Program-made: the position numbers and the translations under genes | In this document: piece after piece, positions 1-5,841 of the stretch | Layout of the letters: every line of letters begins with the position of its first letter | How positions within the stretch are numbered: position 1 is the first letter of the stretch | Assembly: GCA_903903935.1 (NCBI GenBank) | Contig: CAIVAX010000038.1 | Location: 1 to 5,841, forward strand | Source: an uncultured Hyphomicrobiales bacterium | GTDB taxonomy: Bacteria; Pseudomonadota; Alphaproteobacteria; Rhizobiales; Beijerinckiaceae | DNA length: 5,841 nucleotides | Direction: 5' to 3' | The notes under the pieces: generated by a model | What the model saw: the letters and a program-made list of their open reading frames with translations, nothing else | Databases searched by the model: none | What the model was told of the DNA's origin: nothing

Positions 1-1048
1 GCGCTTCCTGCGCATTCTTTTGCTTTGTCTTATATATACGGGGAACCGAGGGGACATATTTGTCGCCATATTCCTTGCCAATCACCTGACGGGCGGCGGC
101 AATGGCCTCAGGTGCCATATCGACACCATCGGTTCGCATATAAGTAATCAGACCGACCGTCTCACCGCCCAGATCAACGCCTTCATAAAGCCGCTGAGCA
201 ATCTGCATCGTGCGGGCAGGCGCCATGCCCAATTTGCGCGAGGCTTCTTGCTGCAAAGTCGATGTGGTGAAGGGCGCATAGGGATGACGCTTGGCGGGCT
301 TGGATTCAACTGAAGCAATCGTAAAGCGCGCCTGATCAAGGGCCGTTTTAAAATCTTCGGCTTCTTTGCCCTCACCAATATCGAGCCGGCTCAGCTTGCG
401 GCCATCTGCGCCTACAAGGCGGGCAGTGAAAGGCGCATCTTCAACAGTCTTGAGATTAGCAAGGATCGACCAATATTCGCGGCGGACGAATTTTTCAATT
501 TCCAGCTCGCGATCACACACAAGGCGCAGCGCGACCGATTGCACACGCCCGGCCGATCGTGCGCCGGGCAATTTGCGCCACAGCACGGGCGAGAGCTTGA
601 AGCCGACTAGATAATCCAGAGCGCGCCGGGCCATATAGGCATCGACGAGCGCCTCGTCTATTTCACGCGGATGGCGCATGGCCTCCAATACGGAAGCCTT
701 GGTGATGGCATTGAACACCACACGGTCGACGCGCGTATCCTTCAGCACTTTTTTGCTCTTGAGCACCTCAAGAATATGCCAAGAGATGGCTTCTCCCTCG
801 CGATCAGGGTCGGTCGCCAGAATGACGCGATCGGCATCTTTGACCGCTTTGGCAATATCGGAGAGTCGTTTGGCGGCTTTGGCATCGATTTCCCAAATCA
901 TGGCGAAATCGGCCTCAGGATCCACCGAGCCATCCTTGGCAGGTAGATCGCGCACATGACCAAACGAAGCATACACCTCGTAATCGGGTCCCAGATATTT
1001 ATTGATCGTCTTGGCCTTGGCCGGCGATTCGACGATGACCACGTTCAT
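1..1048 (-). CDS. topA: DNA topoisomerase I, N-terminal part (runs off left edge)
   Basis: Type IA topoisomerase, which relaxes negative supercoils by cutting one strand through a 5'-phosphotyrosine link. The reading frame is open from the ATG at 1048-1046 to the left edge, giving 349 complete codons of a protein usually about 850-900 residues long in this group. The TOPRIM domain starts at once: 'VVIVESPAKAKT' (Glu7), then 'ATDPDREGEAISWH' with Asp80, Asp82 and Glu84 as the Mg-binding acidic set. 'RSAGRVQSVALRLVCDRE' (about 164-181) is the conserved core segment. 'GLITYMRTDG' places the catalytic tyrosine at Tyr303, equivalent to E. coli Tyr319. The last visible residues, 'KNAQEA', are the beginning of the usual AQEAHEAIRPT motif, so the C-terminal domain and zinc or basic repeats lie outside. 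The start is supported by AAAGG nine bases upstream and by the family N-terminus. It is divergent from pyrB. No frameshift is seen. Confidence 0.97.
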   Translation of the reverse strand, partial: MNVVIVESPAKAKTINKYLGPDYEVYASFGHVRDLPAKDGSVDPEADFAMIWEIDAKAAKRLSDIAKAVKDADRVILATDPDREGEAISWHILEVLKSKKVLKDTRVDRVVFNAITKASVLEAMRHPREIDEALVDAYMARRALDYLVGFKLSPVLWRKLPGARSAGRVQSVALRLVCDRELEIEKFVRREYWSILANLKTVEDAPFTARLVGADGRKLSRLDIGEGKEAEDFKTALDQARFTIASVESKPAKRHPYAPFTTSTLQQEASRKLGMAPARTMQIAQRLYEGVDLGGETVGLITYMRTDGVDMAPEAIAAARQVIGKEYGDKYVPSVPRIYKTKQKNAQEA

Positions 1049-1057
1049 GGGTTTAAG

Positions 1058-1062
1058 CCTTT
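1058..1062 (-). promoter_or_regulatory. Ribosome binding site of topA
   Basis: On the minus strand the sequence AAAGG ends nine bases before the topA ATG at 1048. This is good spacing and supports that start. The stretch just upstream on the same strand (1064-1080) is rich in A and T and may include the promoter's -10 region, but I could not place a convincing -35/-10 pair. Confidence 0.6.
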
Positions 1063-1125
1063 GAACTAAAATAAAAAATCAGCGATTACGGCAGTTCGGT
1101 CCTGCTTGGGCCTGCTGTCGCAATG

Positions 1126-1152
1126 TCCGGCTCAGCAAAGGCTGGGGCCGGA
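1126..1152 (+). other. Bulged hairpin in the topA-pyrB intergenic region
   Basis: Bases 1126-1136 pair with 1141-1152 around the loop AAAG (1137-1140). This gives an 11-bp, GC-rich stem with a single bulged G at 1147 and one G-T wobble (1132 with 1145). No T-run follows on either strand, so it does not look like an intrinsic terminator. The wobble pair holds only in a plus-strand transcript, which weakly favours an RNA element read towards pyrB. It may also be chance in a GC-rich spacer. Confidence 0.35.
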
Positions 1153-1279
1153 ATTTCAGGCGCGGAACATGGGCGAGCGATCTCACTCTGTCAAATGGGT
1201 TGAAGGAGGGGAGGGGGCTGGCAGGGCAAGCGGCGCGGTCACCAAAGGCGACTTTGCCCCATCAAAAGTGGTGTGTAAC

Positions 1280-1306
1280 GGGGCATTTTCCTTGTCGAAA
1301 TGCCCC
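1280..1306. repeat. Perfect 9-bp inverted repeat at the pyrB promoter (candidate operator or leader hairpin)
   Basis: GGGGCATTT (1280-1288) and AAATGCCCC (1298-1306) are exact reverse complements separated by nine bases. The spacer contains TTGTCG, the proposed -35 hexamer of pyrB. A dimeric repressor bound to the two half-sites would cover the -35 region. If transcription instead began further upstream, the same sequence would form a 9-bp RNA stem just before the pyrB start. I do not recognise it as a known regulator's site. Confidence 0.5.
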
Positions 1307-1321
1307 TCTATCTCTTATAGA
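1292..1321 (+). promoter_or_regulatory. Probable pyrB promoter
   Basis: TTGTCG at 1292-1297, part of CTTGTC, is close to the alphaproteobacterial -35 consensus CTTGAC. TATAGA at 1316-1321 is a reasonable -10 at 18 bp spacing. Each hexamer matches 4 of 6 bases of the TTGACA/TATAAT consensus. Transcription would start near 1327-1330, at or beside the pyrB ATG at 1328, so the mRNA could be leaderless. That agrees with the lack of a strong Shine-Dalgarno sequence. This is inferred from sequence only. Confidence 0.4.
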
Positions 1322-1327
1322 GCGGCT

Positions 1328-2275
1328 ATGGTTTCTGCGGTCTCCCCTCTTTCCGACTCCCGCCATCTTTTAGGCATACAGGGCCTGTCACGGTCCCAGA
1401 TCGAACTTTTATTGGATCAGGCCGATAGCGCCGTTGACCTTTCCCGTCAGGTCGAGAAGAAGCGCAATGTCCTGCGCGGGCGCACTTTGATCAATCTGTT
1501 TTTTGAAGCCTCGACACGCACACAAGCCTCATTTGAATTGGCTGGCAAGCGGCTGGGCGCCGATGTGATGAATATGGCGGTGGCCAATTCTTCCGTCAAA
1601 AAAGGCGAGACCTTGATTGATACGGCAGCCACGCTTAATGCCATGCGCCCGGATATGATTGTGGTGCGGCATTATTCATCGGGCGCTGTCGATTTGTTGG
1701 CCCGCAAAGTTGATTGCTCGGTGATCAATGCGGGCGATGGCCAGCATGAACATCCCACCCAAGCCCTGCTTGATGCTTTGACGATCAGGCGGCGCAAGGG
1801 ACGCATTGAAGGCCTCACCATTGCCATTTGTGGCGATGTCGCCCATTCGCGTGTAGCTAGATCAAATATGATTCTGTTGACCAAAATGGGGGCGCGTGTG
1901 CGGATGGTCGCGCCCTCAACTTTGCTGCCAACTGGCATTGACCAGATGGGCGTTGAAGTTCATCGCTCCATGGAGACCGGCATAAAAGATGCCGATATTG
2001 TGATGATGCTGCGCGTGCAGCGCGAGCGCATGGATGGCGCCTTCCTGCCCTCAACCCGCGAATTTTTCCGCTTCTTTGGTTTGGATGCGCAGCGCTTGAA
2101 ACTGGCTAAGCCTGATGCTTTGGTCATGCACCCTGGTCCCATCAACCGCGGTGTCGAGATCGATTCAGAAGTGGCAGATGGCCCGCGCTCTTTAATCAAT
2201 GAGCAGGTCGAAATGGGCGTTGCCGTTCGCATGGCTGTGCTGGAATCGCTCTCCAAGCATTTGCGCAATGGGTGA
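1328..2275 (+). CDS. pyrB: Aspartate carbamoyltransferase catalytic chain
   Basis: Cytosolic enzyme joining carbamoyl phosphate and aspartate into N-carbamoyl-aspartate, the committed step of de novo pyrimidine synthesis. The call gives 315 residues, normal for the catalytic chain. The carbamoyl-phosphate domain shows '[13 protein letters not shown]' with the phosphate-binding STRT at 62-65. 'SSVKKGET' (88-95) is the loop that reaches into the neighbouring subunit's active site. '[10 protein letters not shown]' gives His142 and Gln145. The aspartate domain shows '[13 protein letters not shown]' (168-180), 'LRVQRERMD' (Arg229) and 'HPGPINRG' (268-275). The frame stays open 74 codons upstream, but that stretch is unlike any PyrB N-terminus I know, whereas '[11 protein letters not shown]' right after the ATG at 1328 matches family starts. 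The Shine-Dalgarno is weak (AGAG, five bases upstream). No pyrI regulatory gene is present. The stop precedes the next start by 7 bp, so the dihydroorotase-like protein is the likely partner. Confidence 0.96.
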   Translation: MVSAVSPLSDSRHLLGIQGLSRSQIELLLDQADSAVDLSRQVEKKRNVLRGRTLINLFFEASTRTQASFELAGKRLGADVMNMAVANSSVKKGETLIDTAATLNAMRPDMIVVRHYSSGAVDLLARKVDCSVINAGDGQHEHPTQALLDALTIRRRKGRIEGLTIAICGDVAHSRVARSNMILLTKMGARVRMVAPSTLLPTGIDQMGVEVHRSMETGIKDADIVMMLRVQRERMDGAFLPSTREFFRFFGLDAQRLKLAKPDALVMHPGPINRGVEIDSEVADGPRSLINEQVEMGVAVRMAVLESLSKHLRNG

Positions 2276-2277
2276 GG
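2271..2277 (+). promoter_or_regulatory. Ribosome binding site deciding the pyrC-like start
   Basis: GGTGAGG overlaps the pyrB stop codon, with GAGG ending five bases before the ATG at 2283. It supports that start over the in-frame ATG at 2268, which would overlap pyrB by 8 bp and has no purine-rich stretch before it. The overlap with the pyrB stop suggests coupled translation of the two genes. Confidence 0.6.
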
Positions 2278-2282
2278 CCACA

Positions 2283-3614
2283 ATGAACAAGGCCAATCTG
2301 AACGAGACAGCAAAGGGAGCGGCCCATACAGGCCGACCACTGGCCCTGATCAATGCCAGCCTGATCGATCCCAAGGCGCAGACACAAGCCTCTGGCGGCG
2401 TGCTCATTGAGAATGGAGTGATCCAAGCTCTCGGCCCTTCGGTGACGAGGGCGGCTCTGGGCTCACATATAGAAGTGATTGACTGCGGCGGCGATTGCGT
2501 CAGCCCCGGCCTGATCGATATGCGAGTCTTTATTGGTGAGCCCGGCGCCGAGCATCGCGAGACCATTGCCAGCGCAAGTGCGGCCGCTGCAGCAGGCGGT
2601 GTGACCACACTCATTGCAACTCCCGATACAAACCCGCCAGTTGATGATCCCGCTGTTGTGGATTTCCTTCTGCGCCGTGCCCGAGATAATGCCAAAATCC
2701 GAGTTCTTCCTGCGGCCGCTTTGACCAAAGGCTTGCGCGGCGAAGAATTGGCCGAGATTGGCTTGTTGCAAGAAGCAGGCGCCATTGCCTTCACCGATGG
2801 TGCGCATTCTATTCGCAGCTCAAAGGTGATGCGGCGTCTGTTGAGCTATGCGCGGGACTTTGATGCTTTGGTGATGCATTTCCCGCTCGATCATGATCTT
2901 GCCGCTTCCGGTGGTATGAATGCGGGCCTGCTGGCCACACGTCTGGGCCTGCCAGGCATTCCACCCGAGGCTGAATCCATCATTCTGGATCGGGATCTGC
3001 GATTGGTGGCAGCAACGGGCGCGCGCTATCATGCGGCGCTGATTTCAACGTCTCAATCTCTTGGCTCCATTGCCCGAGCCAAAGCGGCAGGATTGCCCAT
3101 CACCTGCGCAGTCTCGATCAATCATCTGTGCCTGAATGAAAACGATATTGGCGATTATCGCACCTTCTTCAAATTATCCCCGCCCTTGCGGCATGAGGAC
3201 GAGCGCCTCAAATTGGTGGAAGCCCTCGCCACTGGGCTAATTGATGTGATCGTCTCTGATCACAATCCGCAAGATGTCGAAACTAAGAGATTGCCCTTTG
3301 ATGAAGCGGCCGATGGCGCGATTGGTCTGGAGACCATGCTCTCAGCTGGGCTGCGTCTTGTCGCTGCTGGCCCTATCAGCCTGCCCATGCTTTTATCGCG
3401 CATGACCGTGAGGCCTGCCGAAATTCTGGGACTCCCACAGGGTCGCCTTGCGATTGGTGCACCGGCCGATCTCATCCGCTTTGATCCAGATGAACCCTAT
3501 GTGGTTGATCCTTCAAAACTTCATTCTCGCAGTAAAAATACACCCTTTGAGGCGGCCCATTTGCAGGGGCGGGTGAAGCTGACTCTAGTTGCAGGACGCA
3601 TCGTTCACGACTAG
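2283..3614 (+). CDS. pyrC: Dihydroorotase-like protein, probably non-catalytic PyrB partner (PyrC'/PyrX type)
   Basis: 443 residues with the class I dihydroorotase/amidohydrolase fold: N-terminal strand region 'LINASLIDP', a barrel from about 75, and the C-terminal '[17 protein letters not shown]' and 'SRSKNTPFE' segments. The catalytic centre is largely lost. The usual metal motif HxHxR before EPG reads 'RVFIGEPG' (81-88), so both histidines and the substrate arginine are gone. The substrate Asn of MPNTxP is Asp115. The second histidine of HxCHxST is Leu253. 'DHAPH' is 'DHNPQ' (326-330), keeping Asp326. His199 and Asp172 roughly remain. Family knowledge: Pseudomonas putida pyrB is followed by an inactive dihydroorotase needed to assemble the PyrB dodecamer, and alphaproteobacterial neighbours of pyrB commonly share this form. 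I infer a structural role, with true dihydroorotase encoded elsewhere. The frame is intact and the protein looks maintained, so it is not a decayed pseudogene. Automatic annotation would simply call it dihydroorotase. Confidence 0.9.
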   Translation: MNKANLNETAKGAAHTGRPLALINASLIDPKAQTQASGGVLIENGVIQALGPSVTRAALGSHIEVIDCGGDCVSPGLIDMRVFIGEPGAEHRETIASASAAAAAGGVTTLIATPDTNPPVDDPAVVDFLLRRARDNAKIRVLPAAALTKGLRGEELAEIGLLQEAGAIAFTDGAHSIRSSKVMRRLLSYARDFDALVMHFPLDHDLAASGGMNAGLLATRLGLPGIPPEAESIILDRDLRLVAATGARYHAALISTSQSLGSIARAKAAGLPITCAVSINHLCLNENDIGDYRTFFKLSPPLRHEDERLKLVEALATGLIDVIVSDHNPQDVETKRLPFDEAADGAIGLETMLSAGLRLVAAGPISLPMLLSRMTVRPAEILGLPQGRLAIGAPADLIRFDPDEPYVVDPSKLHSRSKNTPFEAAHLQGRVKLTLVAGRIVHD

Positions 3615-3636
3615 GCTTTGGCTGAGAGTTGAGGTC

Positions 3637-4248
3637 ATGTGTGCGGGAGCTCATTGCTTGATTGATGCGTTACAAATTCTGGCCTTTGTGTTTGGCTATG
3701 CTCTGGGCTCGATCCCCTTTGGTCTCGTGCTGACCAAATTGGCAGGTCTGCAGGATATTCGCACCATAGGCACAGGCAATATTGGTGCGACCAATGTGCT
3801 GCGGACAGGAAACAAGGGGTTGGCGGCGGCCACGCTCGTTCTTGATGCGCTCAAAGCCAGTTTTGCAATTATCATTGTCTCGCAATGGCAAGCTGAATTG
3901 GGCGTGAGTGCTGCACTGGGCGCTTTTATTGGTCATCTCTATCCCGTCTGGCTGCGCTTTCAAGGTGGCAAAGGTGTTGCCACTTATCTGGGCTGCCTGC
4001 TGGCTCTCTTTTGGCCTGCGGCAATCGCCTTTGCATTGGTCTGGCTCGCTGTGGCGGCGATCACGCGCTATTCGTCGATGGCCGCTCTGATCGCCTCGCT
4101 CGTCTCGCCGCTCGTCGTTTTATATTTTGATCATGGCGCTGAGGCAGAATTATTCGTGGCTCTGGCCATTCTGCTCTGGTTTAAACATAGGCCCAATATT
4201 GAACGCCTTCTGGCGGGCACAGAGGGACGAATAGGCGCTAAGACATGA
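3637..4248 (+). CDS. plsY: Acyl-phosphate:glycerol-3-phosphate acyltransferase
   Basis: Inner-membrane enzyme that moves an acyl group from acyl-phosphate (made by PlsX) to glycerol-3-phosphate, giving lysophosphatidic acid, the first step of phospholipid synthesis. All three PlsY signature loops are present: '[17 protein letters not shown]' (45-61), '[18 protein letters not shown]' (99-116) and '[14 protein letters not shown]' (184-197). About five hydrophobic segments are visible, near 11-32, 62-82, 88-104, 118-142 and 148-182. The length of 203 residues is usual. The start is uncertain. The ATG at 3637 has GAGAG eight bases before it. A TTG at 3658 (196 residues) has GGGAG eight bases before it and gives an N-terminus closer to the family pattern, with the first membrane segment starting almost at once. 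It follows the pyrC-like stop by 22 bp, and its own stop overlaps the dprA start. Confidence 0.94.
   Translation: MCAGAHCLIDALQILAFVFGYALGSIPFGLVLTKLAGLQDIRTIGTGNIGATNVLRTGNKGLAAATLVLDALKASFAIIIVSQWQAELGVSAALGAFIGHLYPVWLRFQGGKGVATYLGCLLALFWPAAIAFALVWLAVAAITRYSSMAALIASLVSPLVVLYFDHGAEAELFVALAILLWFKHRPNIERLLAGTEGRIGAKT
3645..3649 (+). promoter_or_regulatory. Candidate ribosome binding site for an alternative TTG start of plsY
   Basis: GGGAG lies eight bases before the in-frame TTG at 3658. It competes with the weaker GAGAG at 3624-3628, which stands eight bases before the ATG at 3637. The choice changes the PlsY N-terminus by seven residues only. Confidence 0.35.
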
Positions 4249-5543
4249 CACAGGCGCCGGGCACATCTCTCACCGATGCCCAGCGCCTGGACTGGCTGCG
4301 CTTGATCCGCAGTGAAAATATTGGACCTCGAACTTTTCGCTCTCTCATCAATCAATTCGGCGGGGCGCGTGCAGCGCTCGATGCTTTGCCCGATTTGGTC
4401 CGCCGCGCCTCTGCCGGTCGGCGCATCAAAATTGCCAGCCTTGAAGAGTGCGAGCGGGAGCTTGCCGCCATTGCCCGCATAGGGGCCAGACTGATTGCAT
4501 TGGGTGAACCCGACTATCCTGCGGCTTTGCGCGCTGTTGATGCGCCCCCGCCCTTATTGATCGTGCGCGGCCAAATCTCGCTGCTGCAGAGGCATAAAGT
4601 GGCAATCATCGGCTCGCGCAATGCCTCAGCTGCAGGTTTAGCTTTTGCCGATCGCATGGCGCATGATTTGGCGGGCGCCAATCTGATCATTGTGTCGGGT
4701 CTGGCCCGTGGCATTGATGCGCGCGCCCATAGAGCCAGTCTTAAATCTGGCACGATTGCGGTTCTGGCAGGCGGGTTGGACAAAATCTATCCCTCTGAAC
4801 ATGCGCTATTGCTGGAGCAGATCATTGAGACAGGCCTTGCGGTCAGCGAAATGCCGATGGGATGGGAAGCACGGGGGCGTGATTTCCCCCGCCGCAATCG
4901 CATTGTCTCGGGGCTGTGTCTGGGCACAATTGTGATTGAAGCGGCACGGCGATCAGGCTCTTTGATCACCGCCCGCTTTGCTAACGAGCAGGGGCGCGAG
5001 GTTTTTGCAGTGCCCGGTTCCCCGCTTGATCCGCGCGCTGAGGGCACCAATGATCTCTTGCGGCAGGGCGCTAATATTTGCACGGGTGCGGCCGATGTTC
5101 TGTCTGTGCTTGAACCGCTCATGTCTCAGGGCTTGATCAGTCATCGCAACCTCTTTGAAGAGGCCGAAGCCGTGCTGCCTCCTGCCGAGCCTTTATGGGA
5201 TGAGCTGGATCTCTTCAGCAATCCGCCTGCCGCCATGTCCGAACCCGGACATGAGTTTGATGAGCCGCAGGTCACATCACTCTATCAACCGCCTGAACGA
5301 CAACATCCGGCGCAAGAGCCAGCCCACCAAATCGAGCCGCAGCTCTCTTTGCGCGAGCATATGTTAAAGCTGCTCAGCCCCTCGCCAGTGCCGATAGATG
5401 ATTTGATCCGAGTGATGGATGCCCCTGTTGCAGCTGCCAAGGCACTGTTGTTTGAACTTGAACTCGAAGGCCTTATTCATCTCCATCCGGGCAATCTTGT
5501 TGCGATCAATCCGGATAGAGCCAAAGGCACTCATCAGAATTGA
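4245..5543 (+). CDS. dprA: DNA processing protein DprA
   Basis: Cytosolic single-strand DNA-binding protein that protects incoming DNA and loads RecA during natural transformation. It is also widely kept in species not known to be competent. 432 residues. An N-terminal helical (SAM/HhH-like) region at about 12-55 contains '[15 protein letters not shown]'. The Rossmann-fold core, about 115-290, carries 'IIGSRNAS' (121-128), '[12 protein letters not shown]' (151-162), '[12 protein letters not shown]' (175-186), '[11 protein letters not shown]' (214-224), '[20 protein letters not shown]' (257-276). A Pro- and Glu-rich linker (about 304-370) leads to a C-terminal winged-helix-like domain, '[20 protein letters not shown]' onward (381-422). 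The start overlaps the plsY stop as ATGA and has only a weak AGG nine bases upstream, so translation is probably coupled to plsY. In many related genomes topA follows dprA; here it does not. Confidence 0.96.
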   Translation: MTQAPGTSLTDAQRLDWLRLIRSENIGPRTFRSLINQFGGARAALDALPDLVRRASAGRRIKIASLEECERELAAIARIGARLIALGEPDYPAALRAVDAPPPLLIVRGQISLLQRHKVAIIGSRNASAAGLAFADRMAHDLAGANLIIVSGLARGIDARAHRASLKSGTIAVLAGGLDKIYPSEHALLLEQIIETGLAVSEMPMGWEARGRDFPRRNRIVSGLCLGTIVIEAARRSGSLITARFANEQGREVFAVPGSPLDPRAEGTNDLLRQGANICTGAADVLSVLEPLMSQGLISHRNLFEEAEAVLPPAEPLWDELDLFSNPPAAMSEPGHEFDEPQVTSLYQPPERQHPAQEPAHQIEPQLSLREHMLKLLSPSPVPIDDLIRVMDAPVAAAKALLFELELEGLIHLHPGNLVAINPDRAKGTHQN

Positions 5544-5584
5544 TCGCAACACAATAGAAGATGCCGCACTCTCAACCGATCACG

Positions 5585-5794
5585 TCAATCCAATTTGATC
5601 GGCAGCTGCGGATTAAAGGCTTTGCGCCCGGCAGATCTTTCCGCTTCCGTGCGCGCAATGGCCAGCAAATAGGCCAGCACATCGAGCTTTGCTGAAGTGG
5701 CCATAAGTCCCAATTCAGCGGTCATTTGGGCAATATAGATAGCTATATCGGTAGAGCTTTGTGAGGCTGAACCTGTAGTCTGATCAGCCTCCAT
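5585..5794 (-). CDS. Small uncharacterised protein, converging on dprA; start uncertain
   Basis: From the ATG at 5794 this gives 69 residues. I do not recognise a named family with certainty. The core 'DIAIYIAQMTAELGLMATSA' followed by 'LDVLAYLLAIARTEAERSAG' looks like two amphipathic helices and resembles short proteins of unknown function seen in Hyphomicrobiales, which is a memory-based impression, not a search. There is no signal peptide or clear membrane segment, so it is probably cytosolic. The start is unclear. AAAAGG directly abuts the ATG with no spacer. The frame continues upstream through a TTG at 5833 (82 residues) to the right edge, so the true 5' end may be outside. Its stop is 41 bp from the dprA stop, in convergent orientation. 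No good terminator hairpin lies between them. Confidence 0.6.
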   Translation of the reverse strand: MEADQTTGSASQSSTDIAIYIAQMTAELGLMATSAKLDVLAYLLAIARTEAERSAGRKAFNPQLPIKLD

Positions 5795-5841
5795 CCTTTT
5801 TGTACTTGAGCTATGAAGTGATTTGCGGCGCAATGCTGCAC

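Noticed and set aside
671..959. Plus-strand open frames opposite topA
   Set aside because: They mirror the conserved TOPRIM coding sequence of topA and have no ribosome site or recognisable product.
1203..1210. Strong Shine-Dalgarno-like AAGGAGGG
   Set aside because: No ATG, GTG or TTG follows at a workable distance, so it does not mark a gene start.
1106..1327. In-frame upstream extension of pyrB (TTG at 1106, ATG at 1169)
   Set aside because: The extra 74 or 53 residues do not resemble any PyrB N-terminus, and family similarity begins just after the ATG at 1328. The proposed promoter also lies inside this stretch.
2268..2282. ATG at 2268 as the pyrC-like start, overlapping pyrB by 8 bp
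   Set aside because: It has no purine-rich site upstream, whereas the ATG at 2283 has GAGG five bases before it.
2192..2794. 200-codon open frame on the minus strand opposite pyrB and pyrC-like
   Set aside because: It lies across two confidently identified genes. Its low-complexity Ala/Ser/Arg-rich product is typical of an antisense shadow in GC-rich coding DNA.
2283..3614. Treating the dihydroorotase-like gene as a decaying pseudogene
   Set aside because: The frame is intact and full length, structural motifs are kept, and the same substitutions are typical of alphaproteobacterial homologues beside pyrB.
5541..5582. Inverted pair TGATCG / CGATCA between dprA and the small convergent gene, as a terminator
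   Set aside because: The arms are only 6 bp with a 30-base loop and no T-run, and the first arm overlaps the dprA stop codon. Too weak to call.

Overview
The window looks like ordinary chromosomal sequence from an alphaproteobacterium, most likely of the order Hyphomicrobiales (Rhizobiales). Three things point there. The gene order pyrB - pyrC-like - plsY - dprA is typical of that group. The pyrC-like protein has the 'RVFIGEPG' form seen in alphaproteobacterial homologues, in place of the catalytic His-x-His. The TopA and PyrB sequences are also of alphaproteobacterial type. GC content is moderate and looks even across the window. I see no insertion sequence, CRISPR array, tRNA, rRNA or prophage gene. 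The genus cannot be told from what is visible.

Layout. Positions 1-1048 (minus strand) hold the first 349 codons of topA, DNA topoisomerase I, which runs off the left edge. Positions 1049-1327 are a divergent intergenic region. It holds a topA ribosome site, a bulged hairpin, a G-rich tract, a 9-bp perfect inverted repeat and a probable pyrB promoter whose -35 hexamer lies between the arms of that repeat. Positions 1328-5543 (plus strand) are a tight four-gene cluster, probably one operon: pyrB, a dihydroorotase-like gene, plsY and dprA. Spacings are 7 bp, about 22 bp and a 4-bp ATGA overlap. Positions 5585-5794 (minus strand) hold a small uncharacterised gene that converges on dprA and may extend past the right edge.

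How the genes fit together. PyrB makes carbamoyl-aspartate, the committed step of pyrimidine synthesis. The next protein has the dihydroorotase fold but has lost most catalytic and metal-binding residues. By analogy with Pseudomonas PyrC' it is probably a structural partner of PyrB, and the working dihydroorotase would be encoded elsewhere. PlsY makes lysophosphatidic acid for membrane phospholipids. DprA loads RecA on incoming single-stranded DNA. These four share transcription more than a pathway.

I do not see a previously undescribed system. The points most worth a second look are the pseudo-dihydroorotase, the inverted repeat around the pyrB -35 element with a possibly leaderless start, the divergent position of topA (in many relatives it follows dprA), and the small convergent gene at the right end.
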